The notes under the pieces: model-generated
Database searches by the model: none
What the model was told of the DNA's origin: nothing
Seen by the model: only the letters and a program-made list of their open reading frames with translations
Program-made: the position numbers and the translations under genes
In this document: in pieces, positions 12,968 to 12,992 of the stretch
Position numbering within the stretch: position 1 is the stretch's first letter
How the letters are laid out: each line of letters opens with the position of its first letter
DNA from: Clostridia bacterium
Lineage (GTDB): Bacteria; Bacillota_A; Clostridia; Oscillospirales; CAG-272
Direction: 5' to 3'
NCBI GenBank assembly: GCA_017462145.1
Contig: JAFTRT010000001.1
Span: 1-12,992 of the forward strand
Length of the DNA: 12,992 nucleotides

Positions 12968-12992
12968 ACCTGCTGTGTGTTTACACGGAATA

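Noticed and set aside
1..12992. CRISPR array, tRNA or rRNA genes
   Set aside because: No regularly spaced repeats, cloverleaf with CCA-type end or rRNA sequence was recognised on either strand.

Overview
The window reads entirely on the + strand. It looks like chromosomal DNA of an uncultured gut-type Clostridia (Oscillospirales-like Firmicute). That placement is inferred from strong AAAGGAG ribosome sites, SipW/TasA-type secretion genes, a YuiF/NhaC-type antiporter, sigma-A promoters, and bipartite hairpin repeats of a kind I recall from such genomes. No RNA gene, CRISPR array, transposase or phage gene was found.

Layout. (1) 2-364 is the 3' end of a cytosolic protein whose start lies outside the window. 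(2) 357-9654 is a roughly 9.3 kb run of co-directional genes that looks like a surface-fibre or biofilm-matrix operon: SipW-type signal peptidase 1; a small TasA-like secreted protein with a SipW-type signal peptide; a double-anchored membrane protein with a TasA/camelysin-like look; SipW-type signal peptidase 2; a 614-aa membrane/secreted protein carrying the same post-signal motif as the TasA-like protein; and an 1135-aa beta-helix surface protein. The run ends at a good intrinsic terminator (9703-9737). (3) Between signal peptidase 2 and the 614-aa gene sits an insertion-like block (about 3698-4320): two inverted hairpin repeats, a small DUF559 nuclease gene and a GC-rich hairpin. (4) 9813-11222 is a lone polysaccharide flippase. 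(5) 11280-12920 is an NhaC-family Na+/H+ antiporter with its own near-consensus promoter overlapping the flippase stop. A further strong promoter at 12939-12967 fires out of the window.

How it may work together (inference): each of the two signal peptidases sits beside putative substrates. They would process TasA-like subunits at the outer face of the membrane, while the double-anchored protein and the 614-aa protein could act as anchor or nucleator and the beta-helix protein as a large surface-exposed adhesin. The flippase may add a lipid-linked glycan, but no glycosyltransferase is present to support this. The intergenic regions of the operon hold extensive inverted repeats, including a nested multi-stem element ahead of the TasA-like gene and a GC-rich hairpin just after it, which may set different expression levels within one transcript.
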